Origin: Bryobacterales bacterium
GTDB taxonomy: Bacteria > Acidobacteriota > Terriglobia > Bryobacterales > Bryobacteraceae
Length of the DNA stretch: 32,354 nt
Direction of reading: 5' to 3'
Assembly: GCA_027452065.1 (NCBI GenBank)
Contig: DAIDHC010000150.1
Span: forward strand, 1-32,354
The notes beneath the pieces were generated by a model. That model searched no databases and was not told the DNA's origin. It saw only the letters and a list, made by a program, of their open reading frames with translations. The position numbers and the translations under genes are program-made. Shown here piece by piece: positions 30,514 to 32,354 of this stretch. The number at the start of each line of letters is the position of its first letter. Positions within the stretch are counted from its first letter, which is position 1.

Positions 30514-32235
30514 TCAGGGAATCGCCTGATCGGCGGTGAGACGGAGTTGGGTTTGTGAGTGCGGAGCGATGGTAAACTCGACGGCGCGAGAACGGTATGC
30601 GAGGAGCCGGGCCATGTTTTCGGGTGTCAGGTCCAGCGGCGCGGCGCTGAGCATCGCATAATACTGGCCAGGAGCGAGCGTCGGGGACTGGTAGAGGCCA
30701 TCCTGATCGGTGGTCCCGGTGGTCATCGCGGCCGCCACCTGGGCGTCGGAACCGGATTCACCAGGCATCAGCATGACGTAGAAGCCCGCGGTGGGATTTC
30801 CGCCGGCGTCCGTCACCCGTGCATCGAGCCGGCCTCCGTCGATTCCCACCAGGAGATGGAGGGTGGGATCTCCGCCGGCGGCGCCCAGATGAAGAGCCTC
30901 GGACTTGGCGTCAAGGCCGGCATAGGTGGCCCGCTTCAGATAAAATGCGCCGGGAATGCCGTCAACGCGGATTGAGTAGTCTCCGGCGAATAGCTCCGGG
31001 AACCGGAACCTGCAGGGCACGCGGCAATCGGCCTGGTGCAGACCCGCGGAGCCGGCGGTGGCGAGGGCGCCTTCGGCGTCGAGCAGGATGACGATCCGGG
31101 CGTCGGGGGAGGGTTCCGGCGCCGGATCGTCCCAGGCGACGTCGCCTTCGAGAGGCAGGCGCGGCCGCGCGCTCAGAGTGATTTTGTCGACGTCCTCATC
31201 AGTGACGCTGATAGGCGTTGAGGCGAAGAAGGCGGTCTCGGCCCCGGTGTCCGGGGCCGCGGAGGCGCTGAGGGTGTACTCGCCGGGGTGCAGTCCGCAG
31301 ACGCGGAACTTTCCGTCGCCGCCGGTGGTTCCGCGCGGGGGCATCACCATGACCGAGCGCTCGCCGCCGTCGAACGTTCCACTCTCCACGCCGCTTTCGG
31401 CGATGCTAAACTCCACCGGCTGTCCTTGCACGCCGGTTTCCAGGACGCCTTCGGCGCAGAACGATTCCGACTCGGCAATCTCGATATCGGCGCCGCGCCG
31501 ATGCTCTCCCGGCGCGAGGGTGACGGCCGTGGCGGCGTCGATGACCGGCGAAGAAGGATAGAACGTCGGTATGATGGCGCGGGGCCGTTGGGCGCGCTTC
31601 GCCGGTTCCTTCGAAAGCGCGTCAAGATGATGAGCCCAGCGCTTCGCAAGAATCCGATAGGCGCGCCCGGGCGGCAGGTTTGCGATCGTGTATTCTCCCT
31701 TGGCGGTCGTCTGGCCCCGCGCGAAGTAGAGGGTCGCCAGCGAGCCGGCGCGGTATTCGCGGGTTACGGCGAACACGGTCAGGTTGGATACCGGGCGGCC
31801 GTGGCGGTCGAAGAGGCGGCCCGCGATGGTCCCGTACGCCTTCATACGAAAGTCGACCGTCAGTCTGCCGGAGCCGTCGCGGACGCTGACGATCCGCTCG
31901 GCCTGCTGGGCCGGTGTTTTCGACGGATCGGCAACGGCCCGCATCGTGTGCACACCGGGGCCAACCGAGGTGAGTTCGTAGCGGCCCTCGCTGTCCGTGA
32001 CGGTGTGAAGCTCGCCCAGGCGGCCTCGGTCGACATAGATACCGGCTTCCGCGATCGGGTGGCCACTGGAGTCGTCCCGCACGATACCGCTAATGGCGGT
32101 TGAAGGCGGGGCTGGTGGGGATTGGGGTTGAGCCGGGATTGAGAGGAGCGACACCGCGATGAGCAGGCCGGCGCGCGGGATGCCCGTTCGCAGGTGGCGG
32201 CGTTCTCTGCGCCGGTCTTGTTGGATGTGACTCAT
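30514..32235 (-). CDS. Secreted protein with carboxypeptidase-regulatory-like domains, 573 aa
   Basis: After a basic leader (RRERRHLRTGIPR) comes a signal peptide (AGLLIAVSLLSIPAQPQS). About residues 48-130 form a carboxypeptidase-regulatory-like (transthyretin-type) fold: ISGIVRDDSSGHPIAEAGIY, then TVTDSEGRYELTSVGPGVHT. A second copy starts near 133 (GTIAGRLFDRHGRPVSNLTV to KGEYTIANLPPGRAYRILA). Later units (GGDGKFRVCGLHPGEYTLSA; RLDARVTDAGGNPTAGFYVM; DQDGLYQSPTLAPGQYYAML) repeat the same strand-turn pattern, so four or more tandem folds are likely. Such proteins are extracellular and probably bind polysaccharide or protein; acidobacteria carry many. No catalytic domain is seen. ATG 32235 lacks a ribosome site. 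It may belong to an operon running from beyond the right edge. Confidence 0.78.
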   Translation of the reverse strand: MSHIQQDRRRERRHLRTGIPRAGLLIAVSLLSIPAQPQSPPAPPSTAISGIVRDDSSGHPIAEAGIYVDRGRLGELHTVTDSEGRYELTSVGPGVHTMRAVADPSKTPAQQAERIVSVRDGSGRLTVDFRMKAYGTIAGRLFDRHGRPVSNLTVFAVTREYRAGSLATLYFARGQTTAKGEYTIANLPPGRAYRILAKRWAHHLDALSKEPAKRAQRPRAIIPTFYPSSPVIDAATAVTLAPGEHRRGADIEIAESESFCAEGVLETGVQGQPVEFSIAESGVESGTFDGGERSVMVMPPRGTTGGDGKFRVCGLHPGEYTLSASAAPDTGAETAFFASTPISVTDEDVDKITLSARPRLPLEGDVAWDDPAPEPSPDARIVILLDAEGALATAGSAGLHQADCRVPCRFRFPELFAGDYSIRVDGIPGAFYLKRATYAGLDAKSEALHLGAAGGDPTLHLLVGIDGGRLDARVTDAGGNPTAGFYVMLMPGESGSDAQVAAAMTTGTTDQDGLYQSPTLAPGQYYAMLSAAPLDLTPENMARLLAYRSRAVEFTIAPHSQTQLRLTADQAIP

Positions 32236-32354
32236 GTTTGCGGCGTCGTGGCGAGGGAGTCGCTTTCGCCAAAGAGGGCAGCGCGTCCCACCGGCGATGA
32301 GCGCGGCGCCGGGTGGTTGGTGGTCGGGTTGCTCGTTCCGTTTTTTGTTGACAG

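Overview
The window looks like chromosome of a GC-rich acidobacterium, probably of the Solibacter/Bryobacter type. This is an inference from gene content: an ADOP-style (acidobacterial duplicated orphan permease) MacB/FtsX protein, a secreted FG-GAP/ASPIC (CRTAC1-like) protein, a carboxypeptidase-regulatory-like secreted protein, a Tat-exported hypothetical glycosidase and a B12-dependent ribonucleotide reductase. No rRNA, tRNA, CRISPR array, transposase or integrase was seen.

Layout. 1-1455: 3' part of an AsmA-like gene on +. 1456-2361: no gene. 2362-2823 (+): a small stress-protein-like gene, convergent with a secreted MORN/YwqK-like protein (2900-3991, -). 4565-10474 (+): a tight cluster dapE-asd-lysC-dapB-dapA-dapD, covering most of the succinylase route from aspartate to diaminopimelate and lysine; the aminotransferase, dapF and lysA are absent. 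10484-12670 (-): a Tat-exported GHL6/GH42-like protein. 12830-13234 (+): a small helical hypothetical protein. 13268-13665: a GC-rich tandem repeat, followed by clpP (13744-14361, +), then the ADOP permease (14726-17254, +).

17300-23889 is the most unusual part. A three-gene operon on the minus strand (Ig-like secreted protein, HEAT-repeat protein, CRTAC1-like FG-GAP/ASPIC protein) has visibly lower GC than its surroundings. It lies between two direct 168-bp copies (158/168 identical by hand count) of the 3' end of a DUF481 outer-membrane gene. One copy is the end of the intact gene (23722-24885, -). The other is a remnant at 17300-17467. The first operon gene is also split from its signal-peptide segment at a run of nine G; one extra G would join them into a single 893-codon secreted protein.

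25012-27858 (-) is nrdJ, with a 14/16 match to the NrdR operator filling the spacer of its likely promoter. 28598-29908 (-) is an exported SxxK serine hydrolase. 30514-32235 (-) is a secreted protein with carboxypeptidase-regulatory-like folds. The dap cluster and AsmA gene use C-ending codons very heavily, and the ADOP gene uses G-ending codons. As a result, long open frames appear on the opposite strand and were discarded.
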